Shown here in pieces: positions 3,909-11,798 of a stretch of 11,798 nt of DNA. The translations under genes were made by a program, and so were the position numbers. The stretch's first letter is position 1. Every line of letters begins with the position of its first letter. Under the pieces are notes generated by a model. It made no database searches. It was not told the DNA's origin and saw only the letters and a program-made list of their open reading frames with translations. Origin of the DNA: Halolacustris sp051744345 (GTDB lineage Bacteria > Actinomycetota > Humimicrobiia > Humimicrobiales > Humimicrobiaceae); assembly GCA_051744345.1 (NCBI GenBank), contig JBNJCW010000062.1, forward strand, positions 1-11,798, given 5' to 3'.

Positions 3909-6900
3909 ATGCAAAAAAACAGAAAAAACCAACGTTATCAGTTTGGTAAGATTCCCAAGGTAATGGAGATGCCCCATCTGCTGGATATTCAGAGGAAATC
4001 ATTTGAATGGTTTAAGCGGGAAGGCCTGCTGGAGGCCTTAAGGGACATATCGCCTATTGAAGATTTTACTGAAAATATGGCCCTCGAATTCACGGGGGCA
4101 AGTTTTGGCGATATTGAGTTTTCAGCTGATGAGTGCAAGCAGCGGGACATGTCATATACGGCGCCGCTTAAGGTGAATTCCAAGTTTTTAAACAAGGAAA
4201 CCGGAGAGATAAAGGAACAGGAAGTATTTATGGGCGATTTCCCTCTGATGACCGAGAATGGGACCTTTATCATTAACGGGACTGAAAGGGTAATAGTCTC
4301 CCAGCTGGTACGTTCTCCTGGTGTTTTCTATGATACTGATATAGATAAGAAAACCGAGAATGAATTATACATGTGCAAGGTGATTCCCAGCAGGGGCTCC
4401 TGGATAGAAATTGAGACTGATAAAAAGGGTGTGGCCTATGTAAGGATTGACAGAAGAAGGAAGTTTCTTCTGAGTGTGTTTCTAAAGTCTCTTGGTTTCG
4501 GCAGCAACCAGGATCTTTTAAACCTGTTTGGATCCTATGACCAGGAGGAGTGCATAAAAAATACGCTGGAAAAGGATTTTACGGAAACTGCAGAAGAGGC
4601 GCTGATAGAAGTATACAAAAAGCTGAGGCCGGGAGAGCCTCCGACCGTAGAGAGTGCCAGCAGCCTTATACATGCAATGTTTTTTAATCCAAAAAGGTAT
4701 GATCTGGGCAAGGTAGGCCGGCATAAGCTAAACCAGAAACTTGAAGAAAAAATCGATAAAGAGGTAATGGCCAGGCTGGAAGCTATAGATAAAATAATGG
4801 AAGTGGATTCTTCCAATGAGAATATACTCCATACCAAAGACATATTCCTTATCATAAAATACCTGGTTCAGCTTATGAGCGGAATCGGAGAGATAGATGA
4901 CATAGACCATTTCGGCAACAGGAGGGTAAGGCATGTCGGCGAACTTATACAGAACCAGATAAGGATTGGGCTTTCCAGGATGGAGAGGGTGGTAAAAGAA
5001 AGGATGACCACACAGGATATAGAAGAAATAACTCCCAAAACACTTATTAACATAAGGCCGCTGGTAGCCAGCTTAAAAGAGTTTTTCGGAAGCGGGCAGC
5101 TTTCCCAGTTTCTGGACCAGACCAATCCGCTTGCTGAAATTACCCACAAAAGAAGGCTTTCTGCTTTAGGCCCTGGAGGCTTGAGCAGGGAGAGGGCTGG
5201 TTTTGAGGTAAGGGATGTGCATGCTTCCCATTACGGGAGAATGTGCCCTATTGAAACTCCGGAAGGGCCCAATATTGGGCTGATAGGCTCCCTGGCTACT
5301 TTTGCCAGATTAAATGATTACGGTTTTATAGAGACTCCCTACAGGAAAGTGGAAAACGGCAAAGTTACCAAAAAGGTAGACTTTTTGGCTGCAGATGAGG
5401 AGGAAAATTTTGTAATTGCTCAGGCAACGGCTATCCTGGACGGCGAGGGGAAATTTGTAGAAGATAAGGTTCTCTCTAGATCGGGCGGAGAGGTTATGGC
5501 TGTGGAGAATGAGCTTATAGATTATATGGATATATCACCCAAACAGCTTTTCAGTGCTGCTGCGTCACTGATTCCCTTTTTGGAGCATGATGATGCTAAC
5601 CGTGCCCTGATGGGTTCAAACATGCAGCGTCAGGCTGTGCCCATCATCAACCCTGAGCCCCCGCTGGTAGGAACCGGCATGGAGGCTGAGGTTGCAAGGG
5701 ATAGCGGGCAGCTTATCATTGCTGCTGATGACGGCGAGATTTCTGAGGTTACTTCGGAATCTATAAAGGTAAGGTATAAGGGCGGTAAAGTTATTGAATA
5801 CAAGCTTTATAAATTCCAGAGGTCAAACCAGGGAACCTGCATAAACCAGAGGCCGCTGGTTAACCAGGGGGATAAGGTTAAAAAAGGAGACATTATTGCT
5901 GACGGCCCTGCTACCGGCAGGGGAGAGCTGGCATTGGGCAGGAATCTGCTTTTAGCGTTTATGTCTTGGGAAGGATATAACTACGAGGATGCCATTATCA
6001 TATCAGAAAGGCTGGTAAAGGAGGATATCCTTTCCTCCATACATATATCCAAGCAGGAGCTGGAAGCCAGGCAGACCAAACTGGGTTCCGAAGAGATTAC
6101 CAGGGATATACCCAATGTAGGGGAAGAGGTTTTGGCCAACCTTGATGAGAGGGGAATAATCAGGATAGGAGCCGAGGTTAAGCCCGGGGATGTACTGGTA
6201 GGAAAGATCACCCCCAAAGGGGAAACAGAGCTGACTGCAGAGGAAAAACTCCTCAGGGCTATTTTTGGAGAGAAGGCCAGGGAAGTAAGGGACAGTTCTC
6301 TTAAGGTCCCCCACGGAGAATACGGAAAGGTGCTGGATGTTCAGATATTTTCCAGGGAGAAGGGAAATGATCTTCCTCCCGGGGTAAATGAACTGGTGAG
6401 GGTTTTCATAGCCAAGAAAAGGAAGATATCTACCGGGGATAAGCTTGCCGGAAGGCATGGAAACAAAGGCGTTATTGCCACAGTGCTTCCTGAAGAGGAT
6501 ATGCCTTATACAAAAGACGGCATACCCATAGACATAATATTCAATCCCTTGAGTGTGCCTTCCAGAATGAATGTAGGCCAGGTTCTTGAAACCCACCTGG
6601 GATGGGCAGCAAACCAGGGCTGGGACGGAAAAGGGGTCCCGGCTTCAGAAGACGGCAGGATTTACTGCTCTTCTCCCATATTTGACGGGGGGACAGAAAC
6701 GGAGATATTAGATTTGCTGGAAAAGGCAGGTTTGCCCCGTAACGGCAAAACAGCTCTTTTTGATGGAAGGAGCGGGGACAAGCTTTCAGATGAGATAGTT
6801 GTAGGTTATGCATACGTTATGAAGCTTTTGCATCTTGTTGATGACAAGATTCATGCAAGGTCTACCGGCCCTTATTCGCTGGTAACCCAGCAGCCGTTGG

Positions 6901-7268
6901 GCGGAAAAGCCCAGTTTGGCGGGCAGAGGTTTGGAGAAATGGAAGTCTGGGCTCTTGAGGCTTACGGAGCAGCATATGCGCTTCAGGAAATGCTCACCAT
7001 AAAGTCGGATGATGTGGTAGGCAGGGTCAAAACTTATGAATCCATAGTAAAAGGGGAAAATATAGAAAAGCCGGGGATACCTGAATCATTTAAGGTTTTG
7101 ATCAAGGAAATGCAAAGCCTTGGCCTGGATGTAGAGGTAATATCTGAAGAGGGCAAGGAGGTAGATGTTTCTGCCGAGGAAGATGAGATAATGCGGACAG
7201 TAAAGGATTTAGGTATTGATTTTGGCAACAGCATCGAAAAAGAAGAAGAGGATGCTAAGAAGGGATAA
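3909..7268 (+). CDS. rpoB: DNA-directed RNA polymerase subunit beta
   Basis: A 1119-residue, complete beta subunit, which forms one side of the polymerase cleft and part of the catalytic centre. Domains in order: protrusion and lobe (about 20-380), the rifampicin-binding region at 394-425 (GSGQLSQFLDQTNPL, then THKRRLSALGPGG), the fork (about 430-575), the flap (about 600-820), and the hybrid-binding region with GDKLAGRHGNKG at 843-854, whose K845 and K853 match the two catalytic-site lysines of E. coli (K1065, K1073). The clamp-anchoring end LGGKAQFGGQRFGEMEVWALEA is at about 997-1018. The large lineage inserts SI1 and SI2 of E. coli are absent. Resistance positions D403, H413 and S418 (E. 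coli 516, 526, 531) are wild type. AGGGGAGA stands eight bases before the ATG. The gene ends 26 bases before rpoC. Confidence 0.99.
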   Translation: MQKNRKNQRYQFGKIPKVMEMPHLLDIQRKSFEWFKREGLLEALRDISPIEDFTENMALEFTGASFGDIEFSADECKQRDMSYTAPLKVNSKFLNKETGEIKEQEVFMGDFPLMTENGTFIINGTERVIVSQLVRSPGVFYDTDIDKKTENELYMCKVIPSRGSWIEIETDKKGVAYVRIDRRRKFLLSVFLKSLGFGSNQDLLNLFGSYDQEECIKNTLEKDFTETAEEALIEVYKKLRPGEPPTVESASSLIHAMFFNPKRYDLGKVGRHKLNQKLEEKIDKEVMARLEAIDKIMEVDSSNENILHTKDIFLIIKYLVQLMSGIGEIDDIDHFGNRRVRHVGELIQNQIRIGLSRMERVVKERMTTQDIEEITPKTLINIRPLVASLKEFFGSGQLSQFLDQTNPLAEITHKRRLSALGPGGLSRERAGFEVRDVHASHYGRMCPIETPEGPNIGLIGSLATFARLNDYGFIETPYRKVENGKVTKKVDFLAADEEENFVIAQATAILDGEGKFVEDKVLSRSGGEVMAVENELIDYMDISPKQLFSAAASLIPFLEHDDANRALMGSNMQRQAVPIINPEPPLVGTGMEAEVARDSGQLIIAADDGEISEVTSESIKVRYKGGKVIEYKLYKFQRSNQGTCINQRPLVNQGDKVKKGDIIADGPATGRGELALGRNLLLAFMSWEGYNYEDAIIISERLVKEDILSSIHISKQELEARQTKLGSEEITRDIPNVGEEVLANLDERGIIRIGAEVKPGDVLVGKITPKGETELTAEEKLLRAIFGEKAREVRDSSLKVPHGEYGKVLDVQIFSREKGNDLPPGVNELVRVFIAKKRKISTGDKLAGRHGNKGVIATVLPEEDMPYTKDGIPIDIIFNPLSVPSRMNVGQVLETHLGWAANQGWDGKGVPASEDGRIYCSSPIFDGGTETEILDLLEKAGLPRNGKTALFDGRSGDKLSDEIVVGYAYVMKLLHLVDDKIHARSTGPYSLVTQQPLGGKAQFGGQRFGEMEVWALEAYGAAYALQEMLTIKSDDVVGRVKTYESIVKGENIEKPGIPESFKVLIKEMQSLGLDVEVISEEGKEVDVSAEEDEIMRTVKDLGIDFGNSIEKEEEDAKKG

Positions 7269-7294
7269 AAAAATTTTTTGGGAGGAATTTATAC

Positions 7295-10200
7295 ATGGCT
7301 ATAAATATAGATGTAAACAATTTTGACGCAATCAAAATAGGGCTTGCTTCACCTGAAAAGATAAGGTCATGGTCTAATGGCGAAGTAAAGAAACCTGAAA
7401 CTATTAATTACAGGACACTCAAGCCGGAAAAGGACGGCCTGTTCTGTGAAAGGATTTTTGGCCCTACCAAGGATTGGGAATGCTACTGCGGCAAATACAA
7501 GAGGGTCCGTTTTAAGGGCATTATCTGTGAGAGGTGCGGAGTAGAGGTAACCCGGTCCAATGTAAGAAGGGAAAGGATGGGGCATATTGAACTGGCTTCT
7601 CCGGTTTCACATATATGGTTTTTTAAAGGCGTTCCCTCCAGGATGGGCTATATCCTTGATTTGAGCCCTAAAGACCTGGAGAAGGTGCTCTATTTTGACT
7701 CCTATATAGTCACTTCTCTGGACAAGGAAAAGATTGAGCAGGAAAAAGAAAAGATAGAGGAAATTAAAAATAATGCTGTAACTGAAGCCCATGAGCTGCA
7801 TAAATTAAGAATCGAGGAGCTTGAGACCAACAGGGATGAGATAATTGGAAAATACGAAAATGTAGAGGATATCCAGGAACTGAAAGCTGTTGATGAAAAT
7901 ATCGGGGGAATGGATGATATTGAAGCAAAGGTTGAGAAGATAAAGAAGGAAACAGGTGACCTCCTGGAAGAGGAGGAAGATATATATAAGGATGAAATGG
8001 AGCTGATTGAAAGGGCCCATACCTTTTTCTTTAACCTTGAGGAAAAAATGCTGGTTTCAGATGAAGCCCTGTTTAAGAAGATGCAGGAAATTTATAAAGA
8101 TTATTTTGACGGGGGAATGGGCGCTGAAGCCGTAAAAAAACTTTTGGGCAATATAGACTGCGCCAAGGAAGCAGAGGAACTTAAGGAGATTATTACAAAT
8201 TCAAAGGGCCAGAAAAGGAACCGTGCTATAAAAAGGCTGAAAATAATATCATCCTTTATTGGTTCGGAAAACAAGCCCGAATACATGGTTTTGGATATTC
8301 TGCCTGTAATACCTCCCGATCTTAGGCCAATGGTACAGCTGGATGGCGGAAGGTTTGCTACTTCAGACCTAAACGACCTTTACAGAAGGGTAATAAACAG
8401 AAACAACAGGCTGAAAAAACTGCTGGAGCTTGGTGCACCGGAAATAATCATAAATAATGAAAAAAGGATGCTCCAGGAAGCGGTTGATGCCCTGTTTGAT
8501 AACGGCAGAAGGGGAAGGGCGGTTCTTGGTGCAGGAAACCGGCCCCTTAAATCCTTAAGCGATATGCTTAAAGGAAAACAGGGCAGATTCAGACAGAATC
8601 TTCTGGGAAAAAGGGTAGACTACTCCGGCCGTTCGGTTATAGTGGTAAACCCCAATCTGGAAATTTCGCAATGCGGCTTGCCAAAGGAGATAGCTTTGGA
8701 GCTGTTTAAGCCTTTTGTAATGAAGAGGCTGGTTGATGAGGGCTATGCACAGAACATAAAAAATGCAAAAACAATGGTTGATAAGGGTACCAATGAGGTT
8801 TGGGATGTCCTTGAGGGGGTAATAAAGAACCATCCTGTCCTGCTTAACCGGGCTCCTACGCTCCACAGGCTGGGCATTCAGGCATTTATGCCCATACTGG
8901 TTGAAGGAAAGGCCATACAGATACACCCATTGGTATGCCCCCCGTTTAATGCTGACTTTGATGGGGACCAGATGGCTGTCCATTTGCCTCTTTCCAATGA
9001 GGCCAGGACAGAAGCAATAATGCTTATGATGTCTTCAAAGAATTTGCTTTCTCCTGCCAGCGGCGAGCCTATAGTTACTCCTACCCAGGACATGGTTCTG
9101 GGGATATATTACCTTACTTCTGAAAGGGAGGGCAAAAAAGAAGCCAAGAGGTTTTACAGCAGCAAGGATAGTGCTTTTATGGATTATGACTATGGTTTTA
9201 TAAGCCTGCATACCCCCATAATGTTCAGCCTTAACGGTAAAAGAGCCAAGACCACATTGGGCAGGCTGATATTCAATGACCTGCTTCCTGATGATTTCAG
9301 GTTTGTAAACAAGGAAGTGGATAAAAAAGAGCTTATATCCATAATCTCTGAGGTGGCAATCAATTATCCCAATGAACAGGTAAGCAGGATACTGGACAAT
9401 ATCAAAGAATATGGATTCAAGTATTCAACCAGGTCAGGGCTTACCATAGGAATTGACGATATAACCACTCCCACCGAGAAAAAGGGCCTGTTAAGGAAGG
9501 CAGAGGAAAAGATTGAGAAGATCGAGGATTATTACAAGCAGGGCCTTATAACAGAATTCGAGAGGCACCAGAGGGTCATACAGCTGTGGTCCCAGACCAA
9601 TGAAAAGGTAGCCGAGGCCATGGAGAAGAATTTTGATAAGTTTAATCCGGTTTATATGATGGCTACTTCCGGGGCCAGGGGTAATATCAAGCAGCTCCGG
9701 CAGCTGGCCGGCATGAGGGGCCTGGTGGCAAATGCCAGGGGCGATATTATTGACCGGCCCATAAAGTCAAACTTCCGGGAGGGCCTTACTGTCCTGGAAT
9801 ACTTTATATCCACTCACGGCGCAAGGCAGGGACTTGCAGATACAGCATTGAGGACAGCCGATTCCGGTTATCTAACCAGGAGGCTGGTTGATGTTGCCCA
9901 GGATACAATGATAAGGGAGGATGATTGCGGTACCGAAGAAGGCATCAACCTTTACGTACTTACTCTGGAAGGCGAGCCAAACACAAACCTTATAGGAAGG
10001 GTGAGCCAGCAGGATATAGTAAACCCGAATACTGAAAAGCAGATAATACAGCCTGGAGATGAGATTACGGAGAGGCAGCTGCACAAGCTTATCCATGCCA
10101 ATATTGAGAGTATCAGGATACGTTCGCCGCTTACCTGTGAAAGCGAGCAGGGTATCTGCCAGAAGTGCTATGGCAGGGACCTGGCCACCGGAAAGATAGT

Positions 10201-11443
10201 GGAAATTGGGGAGGCTGTAGGAATTATAGCTGCCCAGTCCATCGGAGAGCCAGGTACCCAGCTTACCATGCGTACATTCCATACGGGAGGGGTTGCTTCT
10301 ACTGTTATACAGAGGCAGATAAAATCACCGGTTAAGGGCAAGCTGCTGCTCTTAGAACAAATGCTTTCCGAGCTTGGCCTTGATAAAAGTGATTTCAGCG
10401 AGGACGGCAGCGAAAGCATGGAGATAAATATTGAACATATCCCCCATAAGCTTGTTTTCAAGGTACAGATGGAAAGGGGAGACGTAGTTGATGTAATCAT
10501 ACCCAAGGGCGAGATCCTTATACTGAATAAGAACATAAATGTAGAAGCGGGAGAAGTGTTTGCCAAGATTGTTATGACTGCCAAAAGGAAGACTCATGTG
10601 CACAAACATGAAAAGACTTTTGAGGGTATTGATATTACCAGCGGTCTGCCCAGGGTAGTAGAGCTGTTTGAGGCAAGAAGGCCCAAAGAGCATGCTTATA
10701 TAGCAGACATAAGCGGCAAGGTTAAGATAGAGGAAATTAATTCCCGCTTTAACATGATAACCTTAAAAAGCGATGATGGGGAGACCGAGAAAACCTACCA
10801 GGTGCCTACCCGTACCAAGCTGAGGATAGATGACGGGCAGAAGGTGCATGCCGGTGATCAGCTGACCGAAGGCCCCAAGAACCCGCATGATATCCTGCGG
10901 GTAGGAGGAATAAAGGCATGTGAGCAATATCTGGTAAGGGAGATACAGAATGTTTATAAGTCTCAGGGCGTGGATATTAATGATAAGCACGTGGAAGTTA
11001 TAACCAGGCAAATGCTGAAAAAAGTGACCATAATCGATCCGGGTGACAGTGAATTCCTGCCCGGGCAGCTGGTGGACAGGCTGCATTTTAACCGGGTTAA
11101 CCGGGAACTTTCTTCCCAGATGAAGAATACCGCCACTGCCTCCCAGAATCTTATGGGCATAACCAAGGCTTCACTGGCAACAGACAGTTTCCTGGCGGCG
11201 GCATCATTCCAGGAAACCACCAGGGTGCTTACTGATGCTGCCCTGGAAAACAAGGTAGATTATCTATCCGGGCTTAAGGAAAATGTAATCCTGGGCAAAT
11301 CCATACCTGCCGGTACCGGGATGAGCAATTACAGGAGCATTGAGCTCGTATACCCCGGATACAGGGAAGAAGATGAGGGTGAAATAGAAATACATCAGGA
11401 AAATGAGGAGGAAGATACGGAGAATTTAGAGATAAACTTGTAA
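7295..11443 (+). CDS. rpoC: DNA-directed RNA polymerase subunit beta' with two lineage inserts
   Basis: A complete 1382-residue beta' subunit, the catalytic half of RNA polymerase. The N-terminal zinc ribbon uses C63, C65, C78 and C81. A charged helical insert covers about 141-256, like the one in Actinomycetota. Rudder and lid lie near 340-450. The active-site NADFDGDQM is at 552-560, with D554, D556 and D558 holding magnesium. The bridge helix begins at about 788, and the second zinc site is C878, C948, C955 and C958. The trigger loop has TMRTFHTGGV at 991-1000 with H996. At residue 1002 a segment of about 109 residues interrupts the trigger loop before DITSGLPRV (1113-1121). The C-terminal tail after 1356 is acidic. 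GGAGG at 7281-7285 lies nine bases before the ATG, and the gene ends in tandem stops TAATAG. Confidence 0.99.
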   Translation: MAINIDVNNFDAIKIGLASPEKIRSWSNGEVKKPETINYRTLKPEKDGLFCERIFGPTKDWECYCGKYKRVRFKGIICERCGVEVTRSNVRRERMGHIELASPVSHIWFFKGVPSRMGYILDLSPKDLEKVLYFDSYIVTSLDKEKIEQEKEKIEEIKNNAVTEAHELHKLRIEELETNRDEIIGKYENVEDIQELKAVDENIGGMDDIEAKVEKIKKETGDLLEEEEDIYKDEMELIERAHTFFFNLEEKMLVSDEALFKKMQEIYKDYFDGGMGAEAVKKLLGNIDCAKEAEELKEIITNSKGQKRNRAIKRLKIISSFIGSENKPEYMVLDILPVIPPDLRPMVQLDGGRFATSDLNDLYRRVINRNNRLKKLLELGAPEIIINNEKRMLQEAVDALFDNGRRGRAVLGAGNRPLKSLSDMLKGKQGRFRQNLLGKRVDYSGRSVIVVNPNLEISQCGLPKEIALELFKPFVMKRLVDEGYAQNIKNAKTMVDKGTNEVWDVLEGVIKNHPVLLNRAPTLHRLGIQAFMPILVEGKAIQIHPLVCPPFNADFDGDQMAVHLPLSNEARTEAIMLMMSSKNLLSPASGEPIVTPTQDMVLGIYYLTSEREGKKEAKRFYSSKDSAFMDYDYGFISLHTPIMFSLNGKRAKTTLGRLIFNDLLPDDFRFVNKEVDKKELISIISEVAINYPNEQVSRILDNIKEYGFKYSTRSGLTIGIDDITTPTEKKGLLRKAEEKIEKIEDYYKQGLITEFERHQRVIQLWSQTNEKVAEAMEKNFDKFNPVYMMATSGARGNIKQLRQLAGMRGLVANARGDIIDRPIKSNFREGLTVLEYFISTHGARQGLADTALRTADSGYLTRRLVDVAQDTMIREDDCGTEEGINLYVLTLEGEPNTNLIGRVSQQDIVNPNTEKQIIQPGDEITERQLHKLIHANIESIRIRSPLTCESEQGICQKCYGRDLATGKIVEIGEAVGIIAAQSIGEPGTQLTMRTFHTGGVASTVIQRQIKSPVKGKLLLLEQMLSELGLDKSDFSEDGSESMEINIEHIPHKLVFKVQMERGDVVDVIIPKGEILILNKNINVEAGEVFAKIVMTAKRKTHVHKHEKTFEGIDITSGLPRVVELFEARRPKEHAYIADISGKVKIEEINSRFNMITLKSDDGETEKTYQVPTRTKLRIDDGQKVHAGDQLTEGPKNPHDILRVGGIKACEQYLVREIQNVYKSQGVDINDKHVEVITRQMLKKVTIIDPGDSEFLPGQLVDRLHFNRVNRELSSQMKNTATASQNLMGITKASLATDSFLAAASFQETTRVLTDAALENKVDYLSGLKENVILGKSIPAGTGMSNYRSIELVYPGYREEDEGEIEIHQENEEEDTENLEINL

Positions 11444-11473
11444 TAGGGCCTGAATTTGGGGACAAATAAGTAA

Positions 11474-11509
11474 TTGATTATTGACATTTTAATCCTATAA
11501 TGATAAATT
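11474..11509 (+). promoter_or_regulatory. Candidate promoter(s) for the rpsL (str) operon
   Basis: Two overlapping arrangements fit: TTGATT 11474-11479 with a perfect TATAAT 11496-11501 at 16 bases, and a perfect TTGACA 11481-11486 with TAAATT 11504-11509 at 17 bases. The perfect -35 and perfect -10 are only nine bases apart and cannot serve each other. Either would leave a leader of about 80 bases before rpsL. No convincing terminator separates this from rpoC, so read-through is also likely. Confidence 0.5.
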
Positions 11510-11595
11510 CTTTTTTCGTGTCTCCAAGTTGGAGAGAATAAATTCAACAACAATACTGTTATATTTATTAATTTTTAAGGAAAAGGTAAGGTTTT

Positions 11596-11798
11596 ATGCC
11601 TACGATTAATCAGTTAGTAAGAAAAGGAAGAAAAAAAATAGGGAAAAAGAAGAAAACGCCCGCCCTGCAGAATAATCCCTTAAGAAGGGGTGTCTGCGTA
11701 AGGGTTTATACCACAACGCCAAAAAAGCCTAATTCTGCTTTGAGGAAAGTGGCCAGGGTGAGGCTTACTAATGGGGCGGAAGTTACCGCTTATATACC
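11596..11798 (+). CDS. rpsL: 30S ribosomal protein S12, N-terminal part (partial)
   Basis: 67 codons are visible before the window ends in frame. S12 sits at the decoding centre and affects accuracy. The opening MPTINQLVRKGR, the segment GVCVRVYTTTPKKPNSALRK (about 32-51) and VARVRLTNG are diagnostic. K43 in TPKKP, where changes give streptomycin resistance, is the wild-type lysine. The stretch KKIGKKKK at 13-20 is unusually lysine-rich but falls in the variable basic arm. The ATG at 11596 has AAGGTAAGG at 11583-11591, ending four bases upstream. It starts about 150 bases after rpoC, the common rpoC-rpsL order of many bacteria. Confidence 0.97.
   Translation, partial: MPTINQLVRKGRKKIGKKKKTPALQNNPLRRGVCVRVYTTTPKKPNSALRKVARVRLTNGAEVTAYI

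Noticed and set aside
7267..7279. A-run followed by T-run between rpoB and rpoC, as a terminator
   Set aside because: There is no G-C stem. It is directly followed by a strong rpoC ribosome binding site, and rpoB and rpoC are expected to be co-transcribed.
11521..11535. Dyad TCTCCAAGTTGGAGA between rpoC and rpsL, as a terminator
   Set aside because: The stem is short, the loop tight, and no T-run follows on either strand. It may be a small element in the rpsL leader, but I cannot support a function.
1..11798. A novel defence, mobile or biosynthetic system
   Set aside because: Every gene belongs to the conserved translation, secretion or transcription core and the gaps are all under 200 bases. 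There is no room for an extra system; the unusual points are the ones listed as findings.

Overview
The window is a bacterial ribosomal-protein and RNA-polymerase cluster, read entirely on the + strand: 3' end of tuf, rpmG, tRNA-Trp(CCA), secE, nusG, rplK, rplA, rplJ, rplL, rpoB, rpoC, 5' end of rpsL. All genes are intact apart from tuf and rpsL, which run off the window. I see no mobile element, CRISPR array, phage gene or wholly unknown gene. The interest lies in regulatory structure between the genes and in unusual protein segments.

Organism: a bacterium of moderate-to-low GC (judged by eye) with the standard code and a strong preference for AGG/AGA arginine and ATA isoleucine codons even in ribosomal genes. 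RpoB is compact (1119 aa), without the large inserts of E. coli RpoB. RpoC (1382 aa) has an N-terminal charged helical insert like the one in Actinomycetota, but also a roughly 109-residue insert in the trigger loop where Gram-negative groups carry SI3. This points to a deep-branching or little-cultivated lineage, Actinomycetota-like or an allied phylum. I cannot place it more firmly without a tree.

Layout: 1-93 tuf end; 94-191 gap with no convincing signal; 192-416 rpmG and tRNA-Trp, whose ends overlap; 448-1306 secE-nusG (preprotein translocation and transcription elongation); 1307-1371 gap with a good promoter; 1372-2522 rplK-rplA; 2523-2668 an L10 leader with a visible three-way RNA switch ending in an intrinsic terminator; 2669-3709 rplJ-rplL (ribosomal stalk, SD overlapping the rplJ stop); 3710-3908 a gap with a long imperfect hairpin, a promoter and a second perfect hairpin; 3909-11443 rpoB-rpoC; 11444-11595 a gap with overlapping promoter candidates; 11596 onward rpsL, presumably the start of the str operon.

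How it works together: the L10-L12 complex probably controls its own genes through the leader switch, while the promoter and hairpins after rplL let rpoBC output be set separately from the much larger demand for L12. Four genes use non-ATG starts or weak ribosome binding sites, and several of these share a GGTGA-type Shine-Dalgarno register.
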